Shown: positions 7,944 to 16,613, counted from the first letter of the stretch. The stretch: DNA of 64,000 nucleotides from an uncultured Clostridia bacterium (GCA_934233745.1 CAKQGN010000008.1:1-64000); one strand, 5' to 3'. Program-made: numbers and translations. The notes: generated by a model from the sequence alone, not told the origin.

Positions 7944-8641
7944 ATTTGCTCCGTAAAATAGTGAATGCTTATTCGCACCCCTGTCATCATATATACAAAA
8001 TCCGCAAGCAAAAGATTGGCTTTCACTTTGAGCGGATGAGATATATTCGTTTGCTTTGCAAGATAACCCCTTGAAACACTGTCTACAAGAATTCCGTCGA
8101 GTCCTTTGCAATGTTCGCATACAATGCCGTCGGCGTCTTTGAAATACGCGTTTGAATAGATGTCGCACTTGCACACGTTGCAATGCGCAAAATCGAGCTT
8201 GTTGCCTGAAATGTCCAAAAAGCCGAGCAGATAATCCCTTGCCACGTCATCCGTGTCGCACTCATGGTACGCAAGCGTGTTTAAGGCTTGAAGGGACAAA
8301 ATAAACAATTCGGGATTTGCCTCTTTCGAGCCTCTTTGCAAGGTTTCGAGAATCATGGATGCGGTATAATATTTTTCTATGTCGCAAGTGATGTCCGAAA
8401 AAGATTCTATCTGACTGCATTCGGTCACGATATATCTTCCGTTGCGCCCGCTTAGCACATAATCGCCGAAATTCATCGGTTCCGCCGCATATCTAAGTTT
8501 TGCTTTGGGTTTCAGACACCCCTTTGCCGTCGCCGTCAAAACGCCCGTATCTACGCCGACAAGAGTGACAATCATGTCACTCTCGTTGTAAGGTACCGCC
8601 CTTGTCACGATGGCTTTAACTTTTACGTCGGCTGTTTGCAT
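7940..8641 (-). CDS. recO: DNA repair protein RecO
   Basis: Mediator that loads RecA on SSB-coated single strands in the RecFOR pathway. The N-terminal OB fold (about 1-80) begins VKAIVTRAVPYNESDMIVTL. The C-terminal half carries the zinc-binding cysteines CNVC (about 155-158) and CEHC (about 177-180). The length of 233 aa is normal. I start at 8641, preceded by GGAAAGGACG; an ATG at 8656 is the alternative. The start lies inside the yqzL frame, and the stop overlaps the next lipoprotein by 4 nt, so translation is probably coupled on both sides. Confidence 0.92.
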   Translation of the reverse strand: MQTADVKVKAIVTRAVPYNESDMIVTLVGVDTGVLTATAKGCLKPKAKLRYAAEPMNFGDYVLSGRNGRYIVTECSQIESFSDITCDIEKYYTASMILETLQRGSKEANPELFILSLQALNTLAYHECDTDDVARDYLLGFLDISGNKLDFAHCNVCKCDIYSNAYFKDADGIVCEHCKGLDGILVDSVSRGYLAKQTNISHPLKVKANLLLADFVYMMTGVRISIHYFTEQI

Positions 8642-8756
8642 CGTCCTTTCCCGCATATTGCGGGATATCCTCGTATTCCTTCATCGCAAGGTACATTCCG
8701 TACACTTCGATGTCCCCGGTTTTTGCAAACATTTCCCATAATTCTCGCTTGTTCAC
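8616..8756 (-). CDS. yqzL: YqzL-like small protein between era and recO
   Basis: A 46-aa frame with GTG start, encoding (M)NKRELWEMFAKTGDIEVYG then MYLAMKEYED. It matches the pattern of the YqzL family (short protein, W..F..TG.I..Y, next to era/recO in Bacillus) in both sequence and place. It ends 26 nt inside recO, in another frame. No clear ribosome binding site is visible before the GTG. Family function is unknown. The assignment rests on my memory of the family pattern plus synteny. Confidence 0.65.
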   Translation of the reverse strand: MNKRELWEMFAKTGDIEVYGMYLAMKEYEDIPQYAGKDDANSRRKS

Positions 8757-8820
8757 GATATCAGTATGTGCAAAAACATCCGCATTATCCGAGTTTTTTC
8801 AATTTGTATCCGAAAATCCG

Positions 8821-9732
8821 TCAGTCTTTTTTGAGAGCTTTCAGGTCATACCCCAACTCTTTCATGATTCTGTCGTCGTCGCGCCACTCGTTTTTCACTC
8901 TCACGTACAGTGTGAGAAAAACTTTTTCGCCTGTCATTTCTTCCAAATCGTGACGAGCCTTGGTTGCGATTTGTTTGAGCATCTCGCCGCCCTTGCCTAT
9001 AACGATTGCCTTGTGCGATTGCTTTTCGCAAATTATATCGGCGTCGATGTCGATGATGGGTTGTCCCTCGCGCTCCTCGAACTTGTTGATGTAAACGCCG
9101 ATGCCATAGGGCACTTCCTTGTCAAGAAGATAGAGTGCCTTCTCTCTTATAATCTCGGTTGCCATAAAGCGCATGCTGCTTTCCGTATACATATCTTCGG
9201 GATACATCGGCGCGCCTTCGGGCAAAAGCGATATGAGTTCTTCTTTCAACGGTTCGAGATTGTCCTCTTTTTTTGCGGAAATCGGCACGATTGCTTTGAG
9301 TCCCTCGATTTTGTTGAGCTTTTCAAGCGATGCAAACATAGTTTCTCTCGTAACGCAATCTTCCTTGTTGAGCGCAACGACGATAGGCACTTTTTTTGCG
9401 TTCTTTTCCAAAAACTCATAGTCTTCTTTTTGCATCCCTTTTGCCGCGTCGATGACATACACCACGCCGTCCACGTCTTTCAGAGAGTTTTCAACCGCCT
9501 GCATCATATATTGACCGAGGTGATTGCGCACTTTGTGTATGCCGGGCGTGTCGATAAGCACCATTTGGTAGCCATCGCCGTTGATTATGCCCAAAAGTTT
9601 GTTTCTCGTCGTCTGAGGACGCCACGAAACAATGGATACTTTTTCGCCCACAAGCGCGTTGGTTAATGTTGACTTGCCCGCATTTGCAAGCCCTGCTATA
9701 CAAATAAAACCGCTTTTGAAATCTTCGTACAT
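8821..9732 (-). CDS. era: GTPase Era
   Basis: Ribosome-associated GTPase needed for 30S maturation; it binds the 3' end of 16S rRNA. The 303-aa protein has G1 GLANAGKST (most Era proteins have GRPNVGKS), G2 PQTTRNK, G3 DTPGIH and G4 NKED, then the KH domain (about 200-290) with the GKGGEMLKQI loop. All motifs are intact. It is part of the yqf cluster; Bacillus has dgkA and cdd between ybeY and era, and both are absent here. Confidence 0.97.
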   Translation of the reverse strand: MYEDFKSGFICIAGLANAGKSTLTNALVGEKVSIVSWRPQTTRNKLLGIINGDGYQMVLIDTPGIHKVRNHLGQYMMQAVENSLKDVDGVVYVIDAAKGMQKEDYEFLEKNAKKVPIVVALNKEDCVTRETMFASLEKLNKIEGLKAIVPISAKKEDNLEPLKEELISLLPEGAPMYPEDMYTESSMRFMATEIIREKALYLLDKEVPYGIGVYINKFEEREGQPIIDIDADIICEKQSHKAIVIGKGGEMLKQIATKARHDLEEMTGEKVFLTLYVRVKNEWRDDDRIMKELGYDLKALKKD

Positions 9733-9814
9733 ATTTTTTTCCTGATTAAAAATTTTCTCTTTTACAGTATTTTGAACAGGCTTTCATCCGAGTTTGAATA
9801 AACTCTTCAAATCG

Positions 9815-10282
9815 TCATCTTTTCAGCCCCGCGGCAGACATAATTTCTTTTTGTTTTGCAATCATCTCTTTTTCGTCCTCAGGTTCGATGTGGTCAAAGC
9901 CCAGAATGTGCAAAAAGCCGTGACATGCCAAAAAACCGAGTTCTCTCGCATAAGAGTGTCCGTATTCCTCTGCCTGTTCGGCGGCGCGCTGACGGCATAT
10001 CATAATCGAGCCGAGCATAACTCTTTTGCCGTCAAAATCGCAAGGCTGAAAATCGTCCTTGCAAACAGGCAAATTCAACCTGTCAAAGCACGGAAAACTC
10101 AATACGTCCGTCACTTTGTCGATTCCTCTTGCCTCTTTATTGAGATTGCGGATTGTCTGCTCATCGACGACCGTCATGTCTATGAGAAAGAAATTCGGTT
10201 GATTCAAGTGCGCAAAGCACGCTTTTTCGACCTTTTTGATGAGGTTTTTTTCTTCAAAGTTTGCGCCTGAAATTCTTATCAT
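9815..10282 (-). CDS. ybeY: Endoribonuclease YbeY
   Basis: Zinc-dependent RNase involved in 16S rRNA 3'-end processing and 70S quality control. The 155-aa frame from the ATG at 10282 begins MIRISGANF and contains the metal motif HGFLHILGFDH (family HGxLHLxGYDH). Upstream in-frame residues to 10411 lie inside the pgpH gene and are not family-like, so the later start is chosen. The start is 5 nt past the pgpH stop, with only a weak ribosome binding site, which suggests coupling to pgpH. Confidence 0.94.
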   Translation of the reverse strand: MIRISGANFEEKNLIKKVEKACFAHLNQPNFFLIDMTVVDEQTIRNLNKEARGIDKVTDVLSFPCFDRLNLPVCKDDFQPCDFDGKRVMLGSIMICRQRAAEQAEEYGHSYARELGFLACHGFLHILGFDHIEPEDEKEMIAKQKEIMSAAGLKR

Positions 10283-10287
10283 CGTTC

Positions 10288-11772
10288 TTATTTTTTGAAA
10301 GTGTTTGCACTTCTCTTTTTTTCGTAGCTTACTCTGCTGTGGTGGATTGACGGCAAAACTTCGCTTATTGTGCGTTTTATTATCGCTATATCCCCCATTG
10401 TAATGGGACATTCGTCAAACTGACGCAATTCCATTTTTTCATCGACGAGTTTGTTGATTCTTGTTTCGAATTCCTCTTTCGTGTCTGGCATGTATGCGCG
10501 CATAGCCGCCTCGATGGTGTCGGCAATCATGATGATTGCGGCAATTTTCGTTTGTGGTTTCGGCCCTGCATACGTGTATTTGTCGACGGCAAGATCGCCC
10601 TCCTCTTTGAGCGTCAGTGCTTTGCGGTAAAAATATCCGACCGGGGACGTTCCGTGATGTTCTCTGCAAATCGCAACTATTTCTTTGGGAAGTCTGTTTT
10701 GCTTTGCCAGAATTTCGCCGAAAAGCGTATGTGAAGTTATCATACTTACGCTGACTTCGGGGATAAGTTCGTCGTGCGGATTGTACGAGGACTGATTTTC
10801 GCTGAAATAAATCGGGGCTTTGAGTTTGCCAATATCGTGATAGTATGCGGCGCATCTTGCCATATTGGGGTTTTCGCCGATTGCGGAAGCGCAGGCTTCG
10901 GCGAGATTTCCCACAACGAGCGAGTGATTGAACGTGCCGGGCGCTTCGCTTGCAAGACGCTTAAGAAGCGGATTCGACAAATTGCAAAGTTCGTTCAGGC
11001 GGAAGTCGTCGGCTATGTTGAACATTCCCTCGAAAATGGCAACGAGAGGCATAAACACAAGCGATGCGGCAATGTTTGCGCCATAAGACCAAACCACGTG
11101 CCACAACAAATTCATGCCCGTATCTCCGCTTGCAAGCGTAAAGAAAACGACAAGCGGTTGCATTGTGAGCGGAGTCGCCATCGACACAAGCAAAAATTTG
11201 AGTCGGGTGAGGTGCTTTTTCTCATAAAAATTGACGATTATCGCACACAAACTGTTGCACACGACCGACGCAATCACGGTGGTATAGTCATATGTCACGG
11301 TGTCGCGCATAAACGCAACCGCAATCATTATCGCAACGACGGCAGTCGAAAGCGTTGCGGTACGTCTGTCGATAAGTTCTATCAACACAAGCGTCGCAAG
11401 CGCAATCGGCATAGCGAAAAGGTTGAGCTTCGTCGCAGTTGCGATTGACGACATAAACGTAACGGCAATCATAATAATCGTCAGATGAAAGTCCCTCACG
11501 CTTGTTCCGTTCGGTTGGGTAAATCTGTATATCCCCGCCATAAGAAACACCGTAAGCACTGCCGATGTAATGAATACCGCCGTCGTCGCAATTGCGTTTT
11601 CCTTTGTGAAAGCGGCGACAAAATCGCCAATCATATAGAGCGCGAAAAGCGTCATGGCAAAAACCGCGACAAATGCCGCGACAAAACACTTGCCGGCATA
11701 CCGCATCGCATTTTTTCTTGCAATGACCTTTTCTTTTTCCGCTCTTGAAAGATCTCTTACGTCATCTATCAT
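10288..11772 (-). CDS. pgpH: HDIG-domain membrane phosphohydrolase (PgpH/YqfF type), short form
   Basis: By homology and position this is the YqfF/PgpH family, known to hydrolyse cyclic di-AMP. The 494-aa protein has a cytoplasmic N-terminus, about seven hydrophobic segments between residues 25 and 245, then a C-terminal HD domain with the HD pair in YYHDIGKLKAP (about 310-311) and REHHGTSPVGYF. Usual PgpH proteins are about 700 aa and carry a large extracellular 7TMR-HDED domain after the first helix; that domain is absent here. It lies between phoH and ybeY as in Bacillus. Activity on c-di-AMP is inferred. Confidence 0.85.
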   Translation of the reverse strand: MIDDVRDLSRAEKEKVIARKNAMRYAGKCFVAAFVAVFAMTLFALYMIGDFVAAFTKENAIATTAVFITSAVLTVFLMAGIYRFTQPNGTSVRDFHLTIIMIAVTFMSSIATATKLNLFAMPIALATLVLIELIDRRTATLSTAVVAIMIAVAFMRDTVTYDYTTVIASVVCNSLCAIIVNFYEKKHLTRLKFLLVSMATPLTMQPLVVFFTLASGDTGMNLLWHVVWSYGANIAASLVFMPLVAIFEGMFNIADDFRLNELCNLSNPLLKRLASEAPGTFNHSLVVGNLAEACASAIGENPNMARCAAYYHDIGKLKAPIYFSENQSSYNPHDELIPEVSVSMITSHTLFGEILAKQNRLPKEIVAICREHHGTSPVGYFYRKALTLKEEGDLAVDKYTYAGPKPQTKIAAIIMIADTIEAAMRAYMPDTKEEFETRINKLVDEKMELRQFDECPITMGDIAIIKRTISEVLPSIHHSRVSYEKKRSANTFKK

Positions 11773-11789
11773 AATTCACTCCCGCAAGT

Positions 11790-12773
11790 TCAATCGTCGC
11801 TTTCTGCTTTTGCGACTTTCTCCCTTGCCGATTCTGCTTTTTCATATGCTTGAATAATTTTCGTCACCAATTCGTGACGAACAACGTCTTTTGCGCTAAG
11901 TTTCACGATTTCGATTCCTTCAACTCCGTCAAGCACTTCTATTGCGTCCACCATTCCGCTTTTGATGTTTTTGGGAAGGTCTATCTGAGTAACGTCGCCG
12001 GTGACGACGATTCTGCTGTTTTCGCCCATACGAGTGAGAAACATTTTCATTTGTTCTCTCGTCGTATTTTGCGCCTCGTCGAGAATGATGAAACTGTTTG
12101 ACAGCGTCCTGCCCCTCATATACGCAAGCGGAGCAATCTCTATACTGCCGCGTTCTATATGGCGCAAGTACGCGTCCTGCCCCATCATCTCCTGAAGAGC
12201 GTCGAAAAGAGGTCGCAGATACGGATCGACTTTCTCGTTCAAATCCCCCGGCAAAAAACCGAGTTTTTCACCTGCCTCGACGGCGGGACGCGTGAGGATA
12301 ATCTTGTCGATTTCCTTGTTTTTGAGAGCATATACCGCAAGCGCGACCGCAAGATAGGTTTTGCCCGTCCCCGCAGGGCCTACGCCGAATACCACGCTGT
12401 ATTTCCTGATTGCGTCGACATACTTCTTTTGCCCCAGCGTTTTGGGACGGATGATTTTTCCGCGGGCGGTGATTGCCACCGTTCCCATCAAATCTTCCAC
12501 GTCAAAATCCTTGCCTGTTTTTGCATATCCTACGACCATGTTGACGGTTTGCGTCGAAAGAGGTTGCTTTTTGCAAAGTTTTTCAAGTGCGGTGAGAGCT
12601 TTGATTGCGCCGTCGACGTCCTTTTCCTCTCCGCTCACTTTTACACCGTTGCCCATAGCGAAAACGTCAACGTCAAAAGCGTCGGTGAGCCGTTCGATAT
12701 TCTCGTCAAGCTCCCCGAACACGCTCATCATAACGTCGTAACTCTCAAATTGTTTTTCTTTTTGCGTTTTCAT
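11790..12773 (-). CDS. phoH: PhoH-family ATPase
   Basis: PhoH/YbeZ-type P-loop ATPase, usually linked to YbeY and RNA metabolism. The 327-aa protein has an N-terminal KH-like region (about 1-90), Walker A GPAGTGKTYLA, the sensor segment LTRPAVEAGEKLGFLPGD and Walker B FIILDEAQNTT. All ATPase motifs are intact. The yqfD stop is directly adjacent (12774), and pgpH and ybeY follow, so the set is one operon. Confidence 0.95.
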   Translation of the reverse strand: MKTQKEKQFESYDVMMSVFGELDENIERLTDAFDVDVFAMGNGVKVSGEEKDVDGAIKALTALEKLCKKQPLSTQTVNMVVGYAKTGKDFDVEDLMGTVAITARGKIIRPKTLGQKKYVDAIRKYSVVFGVGPAGTGKTYLAVALAVYALKNKEIDKIILTRPAVEAGEKLGFLPGDLNEKVDPYLRPLFDALQEMMGQDAYLRHIERGSIEIAPLAYMRGRTLSNSFIILDEAQNTTREQMKMFLTRMGENSRIVVTGDVTQIDLPKNIKSGMVDAIEVLDGVEGIEIVKLSAKDVVRHELVTKIIQAYEKAESAREKVAKAESDD

Positions 12774-14264
12774 TTATATGATTTCCTCGACTTCCAGCGT
12801 AACGGTGACGTATGTGCCGTCCTCCGTCTTGGTGGTTTCATAGTAGGCGTCAAGCACCGTCGCGCTCTCGCTCAATCGGGCAAGCGCGTCCGAATACACG
12901 GCCTTTTTCATTCCCTGTTCGTCAAGCGTATTTTGTCTTTCGACTTCGCAAATCTGCTCAAATTCGTATGAGTAGATTTTCAACGGAACAAGAAAGTCGT
13001 ATTCTTTTATGTCGGTTTTCAGTCTGTATTTCTCAAACGGACTTATGGGAGGTTTCGGTGTTTTGCCGAATATGCCGTATCTCGTGTACTTCTTTCTCGA
13101 TACGATTTCTTCGACGCTTTGCGTATTTGCAAAAAATCTCGTCCGTTTGACATACACCTTTCCGAAAGCGTATCCCTTTGCTTCGACCGGAATTTTGCTG
13201 TCGCCGTATTCGATATACCCCTCGATGAGCGTATCGCCGATATCCACGACGTCGCCGTATTTTTTCACAGCCGTACCGCCCTCGACGACAACTCTCGTAA
13301 TCACGGCGCGCTTTGAAGCAACGACGCTCTTTGCGTTGGCTTGAAAAAAACTTTCCCTTTTCAATTCCGTTTTGTACAAGACGGTGATATGCGTCCCTTG
13401 CTTTGTCACGCTTGCAAACGCAACTCCGTCAAGAGCGGATATTGCCTTTTCGAGTGCCGACTTGTCGAAGTCTTTAATTTTTGTGCCTTGAGAGACTCCG
13501 TACTCTTTCAGTATGTCTGCAATCCGCACGTTTAATGCCAAATCTTTCGCGCCTTCGCACGCTATACTCACGCGCGTGACGTAAGACGAGTAAATCGAAA
13601 AAGCGCATATCGACAACGCAACGCCCAAAAGCAAACCGACTCTTGAAAGCGACCGTATGACAGACGGCGACACTCCACCTATATTAATTATTGTATAATC
13701 ATAGCATAAGTTTTGCAATAATGCAATAATCTTATGGCATTGTTTGCTTTCGGTGACAAACCGCACGCCTTTTTCGTATGTCTTGACATTTTTCACTTTT
13801 GCGATTTTGGAAATCGCAATCAACGCTTTGGGCGCGTTTTTGCCATGCAGTTCGATTTGCGTTTTCCCGAACTTGCTTTCGATTTTCGATATTCTATCGA
13901 TATATTTTTTCTTTATCGCGAATAGTTTTTCGACAAGTGCGTCTTCCTTTTCTTCTCTGATTTGTTTGCGGTTTTGTCGCAGATGTTCTTTCTGCTTTCT
14001 TGCAACTTCCTTTCTTTGCAACCTTTCCTGATATTTTTTGCTTTTTCGATATTCTAAACGCTTGTTTGTTGAAATATTCTTCCCCGATTCATTGTTGCGT
14101 TTCGGCTTTTCAACGGCATTTTTAACGCTTTTGTCGTGCGATTCGTTGTCGCTTTCAGTTTCGCTCTTTTTGCGAAACAGGTCGGTGCTTTCGTCATTAT
14201 GATTGTTTGAGCGTTTTTGGAATTTTGCAAAAACAAACTTATTTTTCAAACTCGATTTTGACAA
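12774..14264 (-). CDS. yqfD: Sporulation protein YqfD with a basic N-terminal extension
   Basis: Membrane protein required for efficient sporulation in Bacillus; the biochemical role is unknown. From about residue 145 the protein matches the YqfD pattern: a soluble segment, one transmembrane helix (about 213-230), then a long external domain with the VVEGGTAVKKYGDVVDIGDTL motif. The first 130 residues are unusual: a very polar, Lys/Arg/Glu-rich tail (RKSKKYQERLQRKEVARKQK, probably coiled coil) not found in usual YqfD of about 390 aa. The start overlaps yqfC by 26 nt. The 496-aa length is taken from the first ATG; a later start would remove part of the extension. Confidence 0.88.
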   Translation of the reverse strand: MSKSSLKNKFVFAKFQKRSNNHNDESTDLFRKKSETESDNESHDKSVKNAVEKPKRNNESGKNISTNKRLEYRKSKKYQERLQRKEVARKQKEHLRQNRKQIREEKEDALVEKLFAIKKKYIDRISKIESKFGKTQIELHGKNAPKALIAISKIAKVKNVKTYEKGVRFVTESKQCHKIIALLQNLCYDYTIINIGGVSPSVIRSLSRVGLLLGVALSICAFSIYSSYVTRVSIACEGAKDLALNVRIADILKEYGVSQGTKIKDFDKSALEKAISALDGVAFASVTKQGTHITVLYKTELKRESFFQANAKSVVASKRAVITRVVVEGGTAVKKYGDVVDIGDTLIEGYIEYGDSKIPVEAKGYAFGKVYVKRTRFFANTQSVEEIVSRKKYTRYGIFGKTPKPPISPFEKYRLKTDIKEYDFLVPLKIYSYEFEQICEVERQNTLDEQGMKKAVYSDALARLSESATVLDAYYETTKTEDGTYVTVTLEVEEII

Positions 14265-14493
14265 TTTCGCCCTCCAAAAACATATCGTTTCCTCCGATTT
14301 CGACGATTTTTAATCCGATACCGTCAATATTCATGCTGCCGCCGTCAAGACGAACGTTGATTTGGGTGTCTGACGACAAATTGATACGTTTTACACCGCA
14401 AATCACCGTTTTTTCTCTTGACAACATTGTGAGCGTAAACGGAAACACTTTTCCGACAACTCCGAGTTTTCTTCCGACTTCGTCTTTGAACAT
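14239..14493 (-). CDS. yqfC: Sporulation protein YqfC (YabP/YqfC family)
   Basis: An 84-aa protein of the YabP/YqfC family, found only in endospore formers. The pattern MLSREKTVICGVKRINLSSD followed by V.L....M.I.G.GL.I..... and the short length fit the family. In Bacillus yqfC is a SigE (mother-cell) gene upstream of yqfD. Here a SigE-like promoter lies just before it, and no Shine-Dalgarno sequence is visible at the ATG. Confidence 0.88.
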   Translation of the reverse strand: MFKDEVGRKLGVVGKVFPFTLTMLSREKTVICGVKRINLSSDTQINVRLDGGSMNIDGIGLKIVEIGGNDMFLEGEIVKIEFEK

Positions 14494-14498
14494 AAGAA

Positions 14499-14527
14499 AG
14501 TGTATGCGAGAATAAAGTCTAAAATGA
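14499..14527 (-). promoter_or_regulatory. SigE-like sporulation promoter of yqfC
   Basis: On the minus strand: TCATTTT, 14-bp spacer, CATACACT, then five bases to the ATG. The Bacillus SigE consensus is about KMATATT-N14-CATACAHT; 6 of 7 and 8 of 8 positions agree. No sigma-A box fits as well here. Confidence 0.6.
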
Positions 14528-14565
14528 TTGTTGATTGCGCCATTGCCGCAGTGAAATCTAAATTA

Positions 14566-14905
14566 AAATTTTCCCCCTTCCTCACGTGTTTCCCCCACCG
14601 TCGTTCCCCCTCTGCACAAGTTTGAGGGAACCCACGACGTCCGCTCCGCGTGGGGCAACACTGACGCGATTGACTTCGTAGCAATCGCTAGTTCGTTGCA
14701 AGCAACGAACGGCTGACGGGCTGTTGGTGATACAAATCGGCTGAAAGCCGTGCCACTTCGCCTGCGTGGCGGCTACGCAACAGAATGCCACGCATTCTCG
14801 TACTAATCATCGAGCGTCGACGCTCGCTTTTCTCGCCGCCTTGCGGCTCGCGTTCCGCCTTCGAAGCAGCAGATTCCGTTTATAAGTAGGCAACGAACAA
14901 ATTTT
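14566..14905 (+). repeat. Composite intergenic repeat family 1, copy B
   Basis: Begins with TTTCCCCCTTCCTCACGTG, passes through GGGAACCCACGACGTCCGCT, and ends with the shared CTCGCCGCCTTGCGGCTCGC and TTTATAAGTAGGC. The middle (about 14660-14800) differs from other copies and holds its own hairpins (GTTCGTTGCAAGCAACGAAC). An A/T-rich stretch with repeated ATTATTAATT follows to about 14962. No gene is seen between 14494 and 14999. Confidence 0.75.
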
Positions 14906-14963
14906 CGGATTAAGGCTTCGCCTTCCTCAATTATTCATTATTAATTATTAATTATTAATTTTT

Positions 14964-15003
14964 TTAATAAAAAGCGAGGCATTTCAGCCTCGCTTTTTAT
15001 TAA
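14964..15003 (-). terminator. Strong terminator of dnaB overlapping its stop codon
   Basis: A perfect stem of about 17 bp (TTAATAAAAAGCGAGGC / GCCTCGCTTTTTATTAA) with T-rich flank on the minus strand. The dnaB TAA lies in the 5' arm. Confidence 0.93.
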
Positions 15004-16613
15004 AACGGCATATCTCCGTCGTCCGTCGGTTCGTCACCGTCGTCGACGTACTCGTCCTCTTCGTCGGGAATATCGTCGTCGCTCGGTGGCGGAGCTTGCT
15101 CGCCCTCGTCGGATACAAACGGCATTTCAAAAGGCATATTTCCGTCTGCCGCCGCAATTTCGTGCAAGTCCTCGGCAACGTCCGATATGGCTTTCATATC
15201 CACGCCGCCCTCTTCGTCGTCATCGCGCTTCTTCGGCTCGTCATAAACGTATTCTGTGGTATTTGCATTCTCGTCCACGCACTCTTTGAATGTTGTGGTG
15301 TCGCCGTCCCAGTCAAGCTTGATTTCGCCGATAGTACCGTTTCTGTTTTTCTTCACATCGAGGATAACTTCGTTTGGCGGAAGCGCTTTGTTGTAAGTAT
15401 ACGGTTTATTGAGGAACATGACGATATCGGCGTCCTGCTCGATTGAGCCCGACTCTCGCAAGTCCGACAATTGCGGCGTATGGTCGTTGCGCTGTTCGAT
15501 ACCGCGCGACATTTGAGAAAGCAGAATGATTGGACATTCGAGTTCTTTTGCATAAATTTTCATTTTTCTCGACATGTCGCTGACTTCGACCTGACGACTC
15601 TCTGCCGCCCTGCCGTTCTTTTGAGCGGTCATAAGTTGCAAATAGTCGATAATAACAAGGTCGAGTCCTTTTTCCCGCTTCAATCGACGGCATTTTGAAA
15701 GCACGTCGGAGGGACCATTCATCGAATAATCGTCGATGTACACATCCGAAGCAAGCAACGCCTTGTAGCCGTTGTAAAGTTTTTTGAGATCGGTTGCGCT
15801 AAGCGCGCCCCTTGTCTTCATCTTTGTGAGGGACACTTTCGAGATGTATGCAAGCATACGAGTCGCAAGCAAATCCGCAGGCATTTCCAGCGAGAAGATC
15901 GCAACTTTTTTGCCGTGATTGAGTGCGACGTTTGCGGCAATATTGAGTGCAAATGCGGTTTTACCGACAGACGGACGGGCTGCAATCAACACCATTTCAC
16001 CGGGTTTTAAGCCGTGCGTTTTTTGGTCGAATGTCGGAAAATCCGTATATACCGTGTTTTTCGGCACATTGCCCGATTGCGCGTCCTGAATGATTTTGAG
16101 CGCAAGAGCGGCGGCATCGTCGACTTTTACGAGTGCTTTCTCGCTTGACTGCTCCGCTATGGCGTACACGAGTTTTTCGGCATTGTCGAGAGCGTCTTTT
16201 CCGTCCTGACATTCATAGCCGAATTTTGCGATGTCGTTGCCCGCTTCGATAACTTTTCTCGTGAGACTGTCACGCTTTATTATGCTTGCATAATACTCGC
16301 CGTTTGCAGCGGACACGACGCCCTCTGCAAGTTCGGACAAATATGCAATCGAGCCGACTTCGTCAAGTTTGCCTTTAAGTTCCAGAGCGTCGCAAACGGA
16401 CACGGTGTCGATAGGCTTGCTTTCATTCTGAAGCTGTTTCATCACCTCGAAAATCAACCTGTTTTGCGAAAGATAAAAGTCCTCCGCTTTGAGAGTCGGG
16501 ATAATGATATCTGCGGCTTTGTTGTCAATGAGAATAGAACCCAAAACAGACGCCTCGGCGTCCACGTTGTTGGGCATACCTCTTGTCACTCTTTTGTTTT
16601 CGTCTTTTGCCAT
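15000..16613 (-). CDS. dnaB: Replicative DNA helicase DnaB with SSB-like acidic C-terminus
   Basis: Hexameric replicative helicase (DnaC in Bacillus naming). The N-terminal domain (about 1-150, PNNVDAEASVLGSILID) and the RecA-type core with Walker A ARPSVGKTAFALN, Walker B LVIIDYLQL and LSDLRESGSIEQDADIV are intact. The start at 16613 is set by AAAGGTG. Usual DnaB is about 450 aa; this one is 537 because of an 85-90-aa acidic tail ending EPTDDGDMPF. That end resembles the DDDIPF tip of single-stranded DNA binding proteins, and an earlier copy-like NMPFEMPF precedes it. The start overlaps the upstream lipoprotein gene by 28 nt. Confidence 0.96.
   Translation of the reverse strand: MAKDENKRVTRGMPNNVDAEASVLGSILIDNKAADIIIPTLKAEDFYLSQNRLIFEVMKQLQNESKPIDTVSVCDALELKGKLDEVGSIAYLSELAEGVVSAANGEYYASIIKRDSLTRKVIEAGNDIAKFGYECQDGKDALDNAEKLVYAIAEQSSEKALVKVDDAAALALKIIQDAQSGNVPKNTVYTDFPTFDQKTHGLKPGEMVLIAARPSVGKTAFALNIAANVALNHGKKVAIFSLEMPADLLATRMLAYISKVSLTKMKTRGALSATDLKKLYNGYKALLASDVYIDDYSMNGPSDVLSKCRRLKREKGLDLVIIDYLQLMTAQKNGRAAESRQVEVSDMSRKMKIYAKELECPIILLSQMSRGIEQRNDHTPQLSDLRESGSIEQDADIVMFLNKPYTYNKALPPNEVILDVKKNRNGTIGEIKLDWDGDTTTFKECVDENANTTEYVYDEPKKRDDDEEGGVDMKAISDVAEDLHEIAAADGNMPFEMPFVSDEGEQAPPPSDDDIPDEEDEYVDDGDEPTDDGDMPF

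Noticed and set aside
7944..8183. N-terminal extension of the WG-like lipoprotein
   Set aside because: It lies inside recO in another frame and would hide the signal peptide.
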